Shown: piece after piece, positions 1-8,128 of the stretch
Position numbering within the stretch: the stretch's first letter is position 1
How the letters are laid out: every line of letters starts with the position of its first letter
NCBI RefSeq assembly: GCF_001428045.1
Contig: NZ_LMSD01000006.1
Location: forward strand, 1 to 64,000
Direction: 5' to 3'
DNA length: 64,000 bases
Source of the DNA: Paenibacillus sp. Soil750
GTDB lineage: Bacteria; Bacillota; Bacilli; Paenibacillales; NBRC-103111
Made by a program: the position numbers and the translations under genes
Notes under the pieces: model-generated
Seen by the model: the letters and a program-made list of their open reading frames with translations, nothing else
Told to the model about the DNA's origin: nothing
Databases searched by the model: none

Positions 1-100
1 GAATAGCACAATTGGTTACATGTCACCTGAGCAATTTGAGCAGCTATACTACCAGCAAGTCGCATAACTTAGTGACGTCCACTTTCTTGACAGAAGAGCA
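1..100 (+). mobile_element. Right end of an IS3-family insertion sequence
   Basis: The window opens inside the 3' end of a transposase gene. About 33 bases after its stop the sequence reaches a terminal CA at 99-100, as expected for IS3-family ends (TG...CA). Directly after it comes the right half of a dispersed 21-bp repeat unit whose left half is missing. The spacing to the next intact repeat unit (expected unit start at 92, next unit at 143, i.e. 51 bp) matches the other copies of the element, which supports placing the IS boundary near position 100. The left end lies outside the window. Confidence 0.6.
2..67 (+). pseudogene. IS3-family transposase, C-terminal end only
   Basis: The frame from base 2 reads NSTIGYMSPEQFEQLYYQQ followed by VA and a TAA stop. 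IGYxSPxxFE near the C-terminus is characteristic of IS3-family OrfB integrases. The gene runs in from beyond the left edge, so whether the full transposase is intact cannot be judged from this window. Confidence 0.7.
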
Positions 101-277
101 TTCATACAGCTAATTTGGCGGAAAATCACGCTTTCGAGCAAATAGATGGATTTCCTGTAGCTAAGTTCTGCTGGAATTTGAGGATTTCACTGATATCACC
201 AGAAATAGATGTAGGAAATCCAGTTAAACAGGAAAATCGGGGGATTCCACAGAAATTAGCTGGAGTTTTTACAGTTA
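101..277. repeat. Four-unit dispersed palindromic element, copy 1 (first unit truncated by IS)
   Basis: Intact 21-bp units start at 143, 206 and 257. A fourth, at 92-112, keeps only its right half because the IS end replaces its left half. Each unit is an imperfect palindrome of form TARMTG-N9-CAKYTA. Start-to-start distances are 51, 63 and 51 bp. Spacers are about 30, 42 and 30 bases and closely resemble those of copy 2 (for example the GGCGGAAAATC stretch after unit 1). No convincing gene lies between the IS end and the esterase gene at 867; the short ORFs across this region in both directions are made of the repeats. Confidence 0.8.
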
Positions 278-453
278 ATCCGCTGCTGGGAGCGGGGAGC
301 GGCACCAAACAAACTAGTTGAAACCCCTCACTCCCACCATCACATCGATCCACTCACCACATGCACTACCACGCCAAACAAGCTACTTGAAGCCCCTCAC
401 ACATGCACGCCCGCCACCTTTCCCCCCTCGTCGCATGTTGACTCTGATTGGAT

Positions 454-638
454 TAACTGGATTTCCTACAGTTAATTTGGCGGAAAATCGCGCCTTCGAG
501 CAAATAGCTGGATTTCCTGTAGCTAATTTGAGGCGAAGTCGCGGATTTCACTGATATCGCCAGAAATAGATGTAGGAAATCCAGTTAAACATCCAAATCG
601 AGAGACTTCACAGATATTAGCTGGAGTTTATACAGTTA
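454..638. repeat. Four-unit dispersed palindromic element, copy 2
   Basis: Complete copy with 21-bp units at 454-474, 505-525, 567-587 and 618-638, at start distances 51, 62 and 51 bp. It is the closest relative of copy 1, with spacers nearly identical over long stretches, so the two look like a local duplication or recent copies. Units 2 and 3 are near reverse complements of each other, so the centre could form a long hairpin in DNA or RNA. The 278-453 stretch between the copies is C-rich and holds no gene I can support. Confidence 0.85.
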
Positions 639-752
639 CTCCGTCGCAGGGAGGGAGCTATCCACCCCTAATTCGCTTCGATGACCTGAACATTCTCCAT
701 TCCAATATGTGGATATCGTTCATGGTCGATGTGTTTACATTCTCCTATAATC

Positions 753-771
753 AATGATGAGAATCATTATC
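753..771. promoter_or_regulatory. Fur box
   Basis: The 19 bases at 753-771 match the classical Fur consensus (GATAATGATAATCATTATC) at 16 positions, differing at 1, 4 and 9. It lies about 95 bases upstream of the ferri-siderophore esterase start, a plausible promoter position. This predicts iron repression of the esterase gene. Confidence 0.75.
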
Positions 772-866
772 AACACATGTTCCCGTAAACAATCCATCGA
801 TCCGTAAACACACGAGATCCGGCCTGATCGTTGAACCTAAAACGAGAGGAGAAGAGAGGAAACCCA

Positions 867-1739
867 ATGACCCGTTTATCCCATTCATCCATCGAGACCA
901 CTATGCCTTCGAGGGAAGTTGTCCGTCAGTCTTTTACATTACCGAACACAGAGCAGTATCTTCTTCACAGCACTACAAGAGAGCAACCCTATCAAATTTA
1001 CGTATTTAAGCCTTCGCAGGAGGCGCCGCCTGAAGGATTTTCAGTCATCTATTTGCTGGATGCAAATGCGCTTTTTGCCACGATGGTTGAAGCGATGCGT
1101 GTACAATCGCGCGTTCCCGAGAAGACGGGGGTCTACCCGGCAGTCGTTGTTGGTATCGGCTATCCGACGGAGGAGCCGTTCGATTCTTCGCGGTTTTATG
1201 ATTTTACGATGCCGACGCCGAAAGAAGTGCTTGATGCTCTACCTGTACGCAACAAAGATGCTGTAAGACCACAAGTCGGCGGGGCCGACGCTTTTCGGGC
1301 CTTTATCGAAATTGAGCTCAAACCACGCATTGAACGTAATTATTCGATTAATACGAAGCAGCAAGCGGTCTTTGGGCATTCGCTAGGTGGACTTTTCGTG
1401 TTGCAAACCTTGTTCACGCAGCCGCACACTTTTCAAACCTATATTGCAGGCAGTCCATCGGTTCACTGGAATAAAGCGATGCTACGCGAGCAGGAGGACC
1501 AGTATACTTCTAATCTACAGCAGGGGCAAATTCATCATAAGCTGCTCATCACCATCGGTGAGCTTGAGAAGAATCACCCGAGCAATATGAGCGAGAATGC
1601 CAAGGAGTTGTATGAGCGCTTAGCCCTCTTGCCAAATGAGAAGTTAGATGCTCATTTCTATGAGTTTGAAGGCGAAGGACATGTTTCTGTGCTTCCGGCA
1701 CTGGTAAGTCGTGCTGTTCGCTTCCTGAGAAGGGGGTAA
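867..1739 (+). CDS. besA: Ferri-siderophore esterase, BesA/IroE/Fes-like alpha/beta hydrolase
   Basis: Cytoplasmic serine esterase of about 290 residues. The family hydrolyses ferric trilactone siderophores such as bacillibactin to release iron. Visible features are a YLLDAN strand-turn near the N-terminus, the nucleophile elbow GHSLGG with Ser in the middle of the protein, a GSPS loop after it, and GEGHVS near the C-terminus supplying the catalytic His. I start at ATG 867 rather than the in-frame TTG at 831, because a purine-rich GAGGAGAAGAGAGG ribosome binding site lies between them. A Fur box sits upstream. Directly downstream is a remnant of an isochorismate synthase gene, so the esterase seems to be the survivor of a catecholate siderophore locus and may now process siderophore from elsewhere. 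Other substrates of the esterase D family cannot be excluded. Confidence 0.75.
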   Translation: MTRLSHSSIETTMPSREVVRQSFTLPNTEQYLLHSTTREQPYQIYVFKPSQEAPPEGFSVIYLLDANALFATMVEAMRVQSRVPEKTGVYPAVVVGIGYPTEEPFDSSRFYDFTMPTPKEVLDALPVRNKDAVRPQVGGADAFRAFIEIELKPRIERNYSINTKQQAVFGHSLGGLFVLQTLFTQPHTFQTYIAGSPSVHWNKAMLREQEDQYTSNLQQGQIHHKLLITIGELEKNHPSNMSENAKELYERLALLPNEKLDAHFYEFEGEGHVSVLPALVSRAVRFLRRG

Positions 1740-1772
1740 GTGAGCCGATGAGTCCTAACGAATTTAAAGGCT

Positions 1773-1943
1773 GTGCTGCCCCGATCGGAAGGAGCGAACG
1801 AGCTTCAAACGCTGCCTGAACGCGCAGGACGCCTGCCGGCACAGCTCAAACAACCAGGGCAGAGCCTGCCGATGTTAGTGGGGGCTGTACCTTTTGACCC
1901 TATGCAGCCCGCGATTGATCTGATCAATGGTCAAAGTGTCTAG
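1773..1943 (+). pseudogene. Isochorismate synthase (DhbC/EntC) fragment
   Basis: An open stretch of 56 codons on the plus strand contains LPMLVGAVPFDP followed by MQPA, the hallmark GAxPFDP region of isochorismate synthases such as DhbC and EntC. The usual length is near 400 residues. Here there is no recognisable N-terminal domain or chorismate-binding core, and a TAG ends the frame at 1941. It begins 30 bases after the esterase stop. Read as a decayed piece of the dhb (bacillibactin) operon; the esterase upstream remains intact. Confidence 0.65.
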
Positions 1944-2018
1944 CTGATGGCCTCTCTCCATGCCGGCACCCCGCGTCTGACTCATTGGCCTCTGCCAATC
2001 GTGATGTAATCTAACCCC

Positions 2019-2064
2019 AAAAGCTCCTAGTTCCTGCAATTGTGCAGGAATCCAGGAGCTTTTC
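2019..2064 (+). terminator. Rho-independent terminator
   Basis: Long inverted repeat AAAAGCTCCTAG...GGAGCTTTT with an inner TTCCTGCA/TGCAGGAA stem, followed by T-rich sequence. It terminates the esterase and dhb-remnant transcript; the A-run on the left makes it potentially bidirectional. Confidence 0.8.
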
Positions 2065-2175
2065 TATATGCTACTGTAGAGATCATCCAAGTCACCTTGA
2101 CCGGTAACGGGGAATGAGGCCAAGGTTGTCAGGTTAGTAGGTGACAATAATGGGGATACACCCCTCCTAGCCTTG

Positions 2176-2305
2176 CTAACGGACACCAACGACGTTATTT
2201 GCTTGGATTCAGAGGTTTCGAAAATCTAACGGACACATACGCCGCTATTTACCAAATATCAGATATATTTGGAGTGTCTAATATAACGGCATTCATGTCC
2301 GTTAG
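2176..2305. repeat. 25-bp palindromic repeat cluster (second repeat family)
   Basis: Two direct units, 2176-2200 and 2226-2250, share CTAACGGACA at the left and a KTTATTT- or CTATTT-type right end. A third, 2281-2305, is in reverse orientation (its complement begins CTAACGGACAT). Each unit is itself an imperfect palindrome (TAACGG...CCGTTA). Start distances are 50 and 55 bp. The rest of 2065-2440 holds no gene I can support. Confidence 0.75.
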
Positions 2306-2439
2306 GTGATGGAAAGCAACTACTAGTGATCGAGAAGAATTCCTGCGTGGGAGTGAGGCTGGGTTGTGGTTGGGGTTCCTAAGCCCAGGGGGAATCCCTG
2401 GGGAGAGAGGCAACCCTCAGGTTCTGGCCATTACTCCCA

Positions 2440-3312
2440 CTACATCCTCTTCACCGGTACCCATATTTCACTTCTAAACGTAGGCGAAGTTGTATCCTTA
2501 TCTGCGTTCCACAGCATTTCTGGTCCGGCGACTTGTTCATAGCCAGAAGAAGGGAACCATTCGGAGTAGATGCGTCCCCATACATTTTGCAACGTTTCGG
2601 GGAACGGTCCGATGGCTTCGAATACCGCCCATGTCGAGGCAGATACGTCGAGTCGTGTGAAATTATCGGGACACGGATTCGTTGTAGCAACGCCAATATA
2701 GTGGTCAAGCTCTCCTTTTTCTTCCATTCGGCCTTCGGAGAAGTTGGTAGAGGCACTCACCAGACCAATGGGCTCGACATTGGAGAGTTGTTTAAGGGTG
2801 TTAATTAAGTCCATGTTCAAGCTTTGCCACATCGCGGCAATTTCAGGATTAACGCCGTTAAAGATAATGGGCACTCGTTTGTGAATACCAACAATATGAA
2901 AAGCTTCTTTTTCCTCAATTCGATAATTCATTTCATTTCCCCCTTGAATGGTGATTTGGAAAGTCATAGACGGATAGGCTTTCAATGATTGCCCATTCAA
3001 TCTAGCTTCTGACGGTGTAATGCCATGTAAATGTTGAAAAGATCGCGTGAATGAATCCGGTGAGTTATACCCGTATTTGATGGCAATATCTATGACTTTG
3101 ATGTTGCTGTCTCTTAGCTCAAAAGCGGCAAGACTTAGCCGTCTACGGCGGATATACTCGGATAACGGAATGCCCGCGAGAAAGGAAAACATGCGCTTGA
3201 AATGATATTCGGAGCATAAGGCTATACGAGCTACTTCACTCGTGTCGATCGTGTCCGTCAGGTTATCTTCGATATACTTGAGCGCACTGTTCATGTTTTT
3301 AAGCAAATCCAT
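2440..3312 (-). CDS. AraC-family regulator with GyrI-like effector-binding domain
   Basis: A 290-residue transcription factor. Residues 1-110 hold a two-helix-turn-helix AraC domain ([18 protein letters not shown], then [19 protein letters not shown] and GITPSEAR). Residues 125-290 are a GyrI-like/SOUL-type ligand-binding domain (starting [11 protein letters not shown], ending SEIWVPV). This N-terminal HTH plus C-terminal GyrI layout is that of the Rob/TipA-like multidrug-responsive regulators, where the C-terminal domain binds hydrophobic drugs. It is monocistronic and oriented away from the acetyltransferases; no target operon is obvious. Start ATG 3312 follows a GGAGGTCAGAACC-type ribosome binding site. 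Confidence 0.85.
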   Translation of the reverse strand: MDLLKNMNSALKYIEDNLTDTIDTSEVARIALCSEYHFKRMFSFLAGIPLSEYIRRRRLSLAAFELRDSNIKVIDIAIKYGYNSPDSFTRSFQHLHGITPSEARLNGQSLKAYPSMTFQITIQGGNEMNYRIEEKEAFHIVGIHKRVPIIFNGVNPEIAAMWQSLNMDLINTLKQLSNVEPIGLVSASTNFSEGRMEEKGELDHYIGVATTNPCPDNFTRLDVSASTWAVFEAIGPFPETLQNVWGRIYSEWFPSSGYEQVAGPEMLWNADKDTTSPTFRSEIWVPVKRM

Positions 3313-3486
3313 GGTTCTGACCTCCTATATTCATAGAATAGCAGTAATCGCAGATGGTTATCCGACATTTCGTGCACAAATTTGCAGGACATTTCGAGCA
3401 AGTGAAATGAGGATAACAGATAGGCAATGGAATGTAGTATTATAGATGGAAATCAATGAACCCAGTTAAGTAGAGGAGCAGATACG

Positions 3487-3918
3487 ATGGAGATTACGTG
3501 GAATCAATTTGTTATCAGTGATAATAAAGAACGGCTAGATGTAGATGTTATCAAAGGTTTTCTTTCACGAAGCTATTGGGCGAATAAACGACCGGAAGAA
3601 AGGACGCTGCGCGCGATCGAGAACTCGGTATGCTATGGCGTATATGAAGGGCGCAAACAAGTGGGCTTCGCTAGAGTCATAACGGACAACGCGACGATGT
3701 TTTATTTATGCGATGTATTTATTGATGAAGACTACAGGGGCATGGGGATCGGCAAGAAACTAGTGGAAAGCTTGATCTCCTGTGATGATTATAAAGACCT
3801 CGTAGGCTTGTTGGGTACGAAGGATGCGCACGAGTTGTATAAGCAGTATGATTTTGAGCACGATTCGGAGCGATATATGCGACGTATGCCTGATTATGTC
3901 AGGAAACATGGCTCGTAA
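3487..3918 (+). CDS. GNAT family N-acetyltransferase
   Basis: A 143-residue single-domain GNAT enzyme, transferring acetyl from acetyl-CoA to an unknown amine. The acetyl-CoA pyrophosphate loop is visible as DEDYRGMGIGKKLV around residues 80-95, preceded by the VFIDEDY beta strand. The C-terminus has the usual LYKQYDFE strand. The ATG is preceded by an AGAGGAGCAG ribosome binding site. It is followed after about 40 bases by a second, dissimilar GNAT gene, so the two may be cotranscribed. Confidence 0.85.
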   Translation: MEITWNQFVISDNKERLDVDVIKGFLSRSYWANKRPEERTLRAIENSVCYGVYEGRKQVGFARVITDNATMFYLCDVFIDEDYRGMGIGKKLVESLISCDDYKDLVGLLGTKDAHELYKQYDFEHDSERYMRRMPDYVRKHGS

Positions 3919-3960
3919 CTAGGATTGATAAATATTCTCTATAAAAGGAGTCGATCAACG

Positions 3961-4428
3961 ATGAACCTACCCATCAGAGAAGCTACTATTGATGAATCCC
4001 AACTCATTTACCAGGTCATGATCGAATCATTCAAAGAATACGACGGCAAGCTCAATCCACCTTCAGGTGCACTAAAGGAAACGGTGGATCACACAATCCA
4101 TACATTTAACATCGGTGGTGGAGCAGCACTCGCATGCGAGGGAGTTAAAGTGGTCGGGTCAGCAAGGTATAAACCCGTCGACGATTATTTGTATATTGGC
4201 AGGGTGTCGGTACTACCTGATTATCGGGGAAAGGGTATCTGCAAAGCACTGTTAGCTTTCGTGGAAAATAAAGCACGAGATCAGGGGATTATGGAAACTC
4301 GGGTTGAGGTACGACTATCCATCCCAGAGAATATTCGGATGTACGAACGGTTACATTATGAAGTCATCGAGCACAAGTTTTATCCAGAACGGACAGATAG
4401 TTGGTATGTCATGCGCAAAAAGCTCTAA
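3961..4428 (+). CDS. GNAT family N-acetyltransferase
   Basis: A 155-residue acetyltransferase. The GNAT motif A reads VSVLPDYRGKGICKALLAFVE around residues 80-100, with MYERLHYEV as the later acceptor-side strand. The start is ATG 3961 with AAAAGGAGT just upstream; an in-frame TTG at 3925 would place the ribosome binding site inside the gene. The protein ends SWYVMRKKL. Substrate unknown. It lies between the previous GNAT gene and the Bce-like two-component genes. Confidence 0.85.
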   Translation: MNLPIREATIDESQLIYQVMIESFKEYDGKLNPPSGALKETVDHTIHTFNIGGGAALACEGVKVVGSARYKPVDDYLYIGRVSVLPDYRGKGICKALLAFVENKARDQGIMETRVEVRLSIPENIRMYERLHYEVIEHKFYPERTDSWYVMRKKL

Positions 4429-4493
4429 GGTTAATGTTCGCTAAGTTTATGCTAAAATAAGGTGGATCGTATTTTAGAATAATGAGGGATTGC

Positions 4494-5168
4494 ATGTACC
4501 GAATTATGATGGTTGAGGACGATGAGAAAATTAGACGGATTGTCGCGGATACGTTACAAAAGTGGCAGTACGATGTAGTGGAAGTAACTCAATTTGATCA
4601 GGTTCTAAAGGATTTTCAGCAATCAGATCCGCATCTCATCCTATTAGATATTAATCTTCCCGTGTTTGATGGATACTACTGGTGTCAACAAATACGCGCG
4701 GTTTCCAAGGTGCCGATCATCTTCTTGTCATCCAGAAATCAGAATATGGATATCATTATGGCGATTAATATGGGTGGGGATGATTTTATTCAGAAGCCCT
4801 TTGATTTGGATATCCTAGTCGCCAAAGTCAGTGCGCTGATTCGCCGGAAGTATACCTATCAGGAAGATGAGAGCGCCAAATTCACTCATAAGGGCCTGAA
4901 ATTACATGTAACCAATTCCACGATTGAATATAAAGGACAAGTGTCCGAGTTAAGCCGGAATGAATTCATTCTTTTACAGTTGATCATGCGCAATATCGGG
5001 AAAATTGTTTCGCGCGAGGACATGATGCAGGTCTTATGGAATGAAGAGCAGTTCGTCGATGATAACACGCTGACTGTGAACGTGAACCGGATGCGTAGGA
5101 AAATCGCTGCACTTGGACTGGAGGACTACATTGTCACTAGGAAAGGAATGGGGTATTTGATCGAATGA
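4494..5168 (+). CDS. OmpR-family response regulator, BceR-like
   Basis: A 224-residue response regulator. The N-terminal receiver has the acidic pair VEDDEK, the phospho-acceptor Asp in LILLDINLPVFDG, and the switch Lys in FIQKPFD. The C-terminal winged helix (from about residue 125) has LSRNEFILLQLIMRN and RRKIAALGLEDYIVTRKGMGYLI. Start at ATG 4494 (MYRIMMVEDD) fits the family and has a GAGGG site upstream; an ATG at 4482 is also in frame. It overlaps the kinase gene by 4 bases (ATGA) and controls, by analogy to BceRS, the convergent ABC transporter at 6170-8871. Confidence 0.88.
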   Translation: MYRIMMVEDDEKIRRIVADTLQKWQYDVVEVTQFDQVLKDFQQSDPHLILLDINLPVFDGYYWCQQIRAVSKVPIIFLSSRNQNMDIIMAINMGGDDFIQKPFDLDILVAKVSALIRRKYTYQEDESAKFTHKGLKLHVTNSTIEYKGQVSELSRNEFILLQLIMRNIGKIVSREDMMQVLWNEEQFVDDNTLTVNVNRMRRKIAALGLEDYIVTRKGMGYLIE

Positions 5169-6163
5169 CTTTCCTACGCTATCTCGCCTACGAAAAGTCT
5201 TATTTGTATCTCTATCTGGCGGGGTTCCTAATCCCAGCTGTTGTATTTTATACCTATAGCCATGGTGGTGATTGGGTATGGGGGACCTTCTTCTATGCCT
5301 TCGCCTTATCCTCGATTATGTTACTGGGATTTCTATTATTTCGGTACCAGCAACATGTACGCGTGATTCGACGAATGAAGAGCGAGGATTATGACAGTTT
5401 ATCCCTGGAAGGGGAGTTCGCCCAACAGCACATCGAGGAGCTCAAAAAGCAGCATATCCACGAAATGAATCAAGTTCAGGAGAGGCAGCATGAGCATTAT
5501 GATTTTATCGTTTCTTGGTTCCATGAGATAAAAACACCGATTGCGGTTCTTCGTTTACTTCAGCAAACGGATATGGACGCGAATAGTTTGAGAGAAGAGA
5601 TCGCGAAGATTGAGAATTACGTTGATCAAGCACTCTATTATGCCAAATTAGATAGCTTTAATCAGGATTATGCGATTCAAAATTGTGATGTTATCCAGAT
5701 TTCGAAAGAGATTGTGAAGTCACATTCGAAAACCTTTTTCTCCAAAAAAATTCGCATTGGCCTACAAGCAGAAACGCTTGTCGTTCAAAGTGATCCGAAA
5801 TGGCTGCAGTTTATTATCAATCAGCTTTTGACGAATAGTTTGAAATATACAGAGCTTGGCGGGGAAATTACGATTTCCGTATTCGAAACGCCGCAAGAGA
5901 AACAGTTGCTGATTCGGGACAGTGGAATAGGTATTAGCCCCAAGGACCTTCCGCGAATCTTTAATCGCGGCTTTACTGGAGAAACAGGACGAACGTATAC
6001 CAAATCGACCGGGATGGGTTTATATTTGGCTCAGCAATTATCGAATAAACTTGGCCATTATATTGACTGCACATCGGAGGCCGCTGTATATACGCAATTT
6101 ATCGTTCATTTTCCGAATGACAACGATCCTTATTTCATGAGACAAAAAACACACAATGAGTAA
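5165..6163 (+). CDS. Intramembrane-sensing histidine kinase, BceS-like
   Basis: A 332-residue membrane kinase. Two transmembrane helices lie within residues 13-60 with almost no extracellular loop between them, typical of BceS-type kinases, which sense peptide antibiotics through their partner ABC transporter. The dimerisation helix carries the phospho-His in FIVSWFHEIKTPIAVLRLLQ. The ATP-binding domain shows NQLLTNSLKYT (N box), RDSGIGISPKDLPRIF (G1) and STGMGLYLAQQL (G2). It is translationally coupled to the regulator upstream. The last codons and the stop lie inside a hairpin shared with the convergent permease gene. Confidence 0.9.
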   Translation: MTFLRYLAYEKSYLYLYLAGFLIPAVVFYTYSHGGDWVWGTFFYAFALSSIMLLGFLLFRYQQHVRVIRRMKSEDYDSLSLEGEFAQQHIEELKKQHIHEMNQVQERQHEHYDFIVSWFHEIKTPIAVLRLLQQTDMDANSLREEIAKIENYVDQALYYAKLDSFNQDYAIQNCDVIQISKEIVKSHSKTFFSKKIRIGLQAETLVVQSDPKWLQFIINQLLTNSLKYTELGGEITISVFETPQEKQLLIRDSGIGISPKDLPRIFNRGFTGETGRTYTKSTGMGLYLAQQLSNKLGHYIDCTSEAAVYTQFIVHFPNDNDPYFMRQKTHNE

Positions 6164-6187
6164 AATAACTCATCGTGTGTTTTTTTC
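6143..6187. terminator. Bidirectional terminator overlapping both convergent stop codons
   Basis: Inverted repeat AAAAAACACACAATGAGT / AACTCATCGTGTGTTTTTTT with a tiny loop. The TAA of the kinase (6161-6163) and the TGA of the permease (6170-6172 on the minus strand) are both inside it. Each gene's last codons therefore form the terminator of the other. The A and T tracts on both sides allow termination in both directions. Confidence 0.85.
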
Positions 6188-8128
6188 GTTGATAATTTTG
6201 TAGTAAATAGATGTTGATGACACGTAAAAGATGATATAGGTTAGCACGTATAGTCCCATGACAGAAAAAATAATCGTTGTTAAGGCATGAGAATCTTTTA
6301 CAATCAGGATGACCGTGTAGTATAAAAGATACCAACTGTGCAGCAATCCAAGTAAGAGTGGCGGTAAAAAGACGAACAGCAATTGTTTCCGAATGATCTG
6401 CTTCATTTCTCTATCGTCTACACCCATTTTCCTTAAAATCGCGTAGTGTTCTCTCTCTTCTGTAGCTTCACGCAGCTGTTTAAAGTAAATGACACTGGCT
6501 AAAGCAAACAACGCAATGGCTGCAAAAAAAGCGACAGAGAACAGTATTAAAGAAGACGACTCAATATCGATGGAATACATATCGATAAAGGCTGAATAAT
6601 AGGATCCTTCTGACTGCATAACGATATCGTATATTTGTCGTGATACGTTATTGGATGTTTTCGGATCTTCGATTTTATAAATTTCATAGGAAGATAGCGT
6701 GCGATTTTCTTTGAGATACTCAAAAGCCTCGTCAGCAATAACGAGTACCGAAGGCTGATGTTCGGAACCTCCACTAGCATCTGTAGGGATACTTAACAAC
6801 GGGAATCGTATTCTTTCGACTACATGAAATGTATGATCTTTTAAGACGGTCATTTCAGGTAGCGGACTTTGATATGTGATTGGTGTATCTAGTCCTCTTG
6901 TTAAAACAATAGCTTCATCGCCTTGTACATCTACTTTTTCACCAACGCCACGTAAATCAACAATCGCATTGAGCTGCTCTTCTGGGAAAATGTAAAATTC
7001 CTCTGTGTAATAGTTGGGATAGTCAAGAAACGATTTGCGATTTGCGATTTTTTCCGTTTGAATGCCAGTAATTGTTTTATGAGCAATGATGGGATGGGAC
7101 TCATTCATTATTTGTTCAATTTGTTTTTGAGTTCTGTTATCTTGGGATGAAAAGATAATATCGTTCGGGTATTCTTTTCTTACTACATCGGCTTTAACTG
7201 CGTAATCTACAGCAATAAATCCAACTCCAAAGATGATAACAGCACTAATCAGTGAGTTAAACGTAAAGTTTACTGTATTCCCTCGAATAGAAAAACGAAG
7301 GGAGGAAATCCACAACATTTTGTTGCCATGCAAGTAATTTTGACTTTGACTCATTTTTTGTAAAATCCAACCGGAAAACTGGCGGAAAAATAGATACGTT
7401 CCGACGATTAATGCCACTGTTGTAGCCAGTAAGGTTTCTTTAAAATAATCCTTCCATATGTTTGAACTTCCACCCATGGTAATCGTGTAATAGGAGGCAA
7501 CAATGAATAGGATGGACAATATGGCCAAAGGCATAGAAAACTTAAGCGGCTTGTCCATTTTTTCTTTTGCGTGAAACAATTCAACGATCTGCATTCGACG
7601 GACGTTCAAATAACTTTGAACCGTGATAATGCAAATTAATAAAGCGAATAACAAAATCGTTGAGACGACGGCTTCAAGTGGAAAAGCAAAAGAAATGTCT
7701 TCTTTGTAGTGCATTAAGTTCATTAATATCTTACCGAAAAATTTCGATAGTAATCCACCGATGAATATACCACTGGTTACAGAAATGGCGCTTAGAAATA
7801 ACGTTTCGTAAAAGACCATTGCGGCAACTTGTCTTTCTTTCATCCCGTAAAGGATATACATACCGAATTCTTTTTTTCGCTGTTTCATAAAAAAAGAGTT
7901 GGCGTACAAAATAAAAAACACGATAAACGCAAAGACGATCATGGAGGCAATAAAAATGATTGTTTTGTAGTTTTCTTTATTTTGAATGGCTGTAACGACG
8001 TCCTCGTTAAACATTAAACCAGAAAAGGTAAAGTATATGATAACACCGACAAGCATGGAAATGAAATATATGGCATACAAACGGAAGTTCCGCTTCATAT
8101 TCCTCCATGATAAATCAAACAAACTCAT
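6170..8128 (-). CDS. Bce-type ABC transporter permease, BceB-like
   Basis: A 652-residue FtsX/MacB-superfamily permease with the Bce layout: about ten predicted transmembrane segments, with a large extracellular domain of roughly 200 residues (about 310-520, from DYAVKADVVRKEYP to just before SSSLILFSVAFF) between segments 7 and 8. In characterised systems this complex frees lipid II-cycle intermediates from bound peptide antibiotics such as bacitracin and also serves as the sensor for the kinase. It overlaps the ATPase gene by 4 bases and is convergent with the regulator/kinase pair. The exact peptide target cannot be read from sequence. Confidence 0.9.
   Translation of the reverse strand: MSLFDLSWRNMKRNFRLYAIYFISMLVGVIIYFTFSGLMFNEDVVTAIQNKENYKTIIFIASMIVFAFIVFFILYANSFFMKQRKKEFGMYILYGMKERQVAAMVFYETLFLSAISVTSGIFIGGLLSKFFGKILMNLMHYKEDISFAFPLEAVVSTILLFALLICIITVQSYLNVRRMQIVELFHAKEKMDKPLKFSMPLAILSILFIVASYYTITMGGSSNIWKDYFKETLLATTVALIVGTYLFFRQFSGWILQKMSQSQNYLHGNKMLWISSLRFSIRGNTVNFTFNSLISAVIIFGVGFIAVDYAVKADVVRKEYPNDIIFSSQDNRTQKQIEQIMNESHPIIAHKTITGIQTEKIANRKSFLDYPNYYTEEFYIFPEEQLNAIVDLRGVGEKVDVQGDEAIVLTRGLDTPITYQSPLPEMTVLKDHTFHVVERIRFPLLSIPTDASGGSEHQPSVLVIADEAFEYLKENRTLSSYEIYKIEDPKTSNNVSRQIYDIVMQSEGSYYSAFIDMYSIDIESSSLILFSVAFFAAIALFALASVIYFKQLREATEEREHYAILRKMGVDDREMKQIIRKQLLFVFLPPLLLGLLHSWYLLYYTVILIVKDSHALTTIIFSVMGLYVLTYIIFYVSSTSIYYKIINEKNTR

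Noticed and set aside
115..554. Short ORFs of 60-78 codons in the repeat region
   Set aside because: They run through the palindromic repeats on both strands, share repeated peptides and lack ribosome binding sites.
92..638. A CRISPR array
   Set aside because: Units are palindromes of variable sequence with 51/62-bp phasing and spacers that are similar between copies; no cas genes are near.
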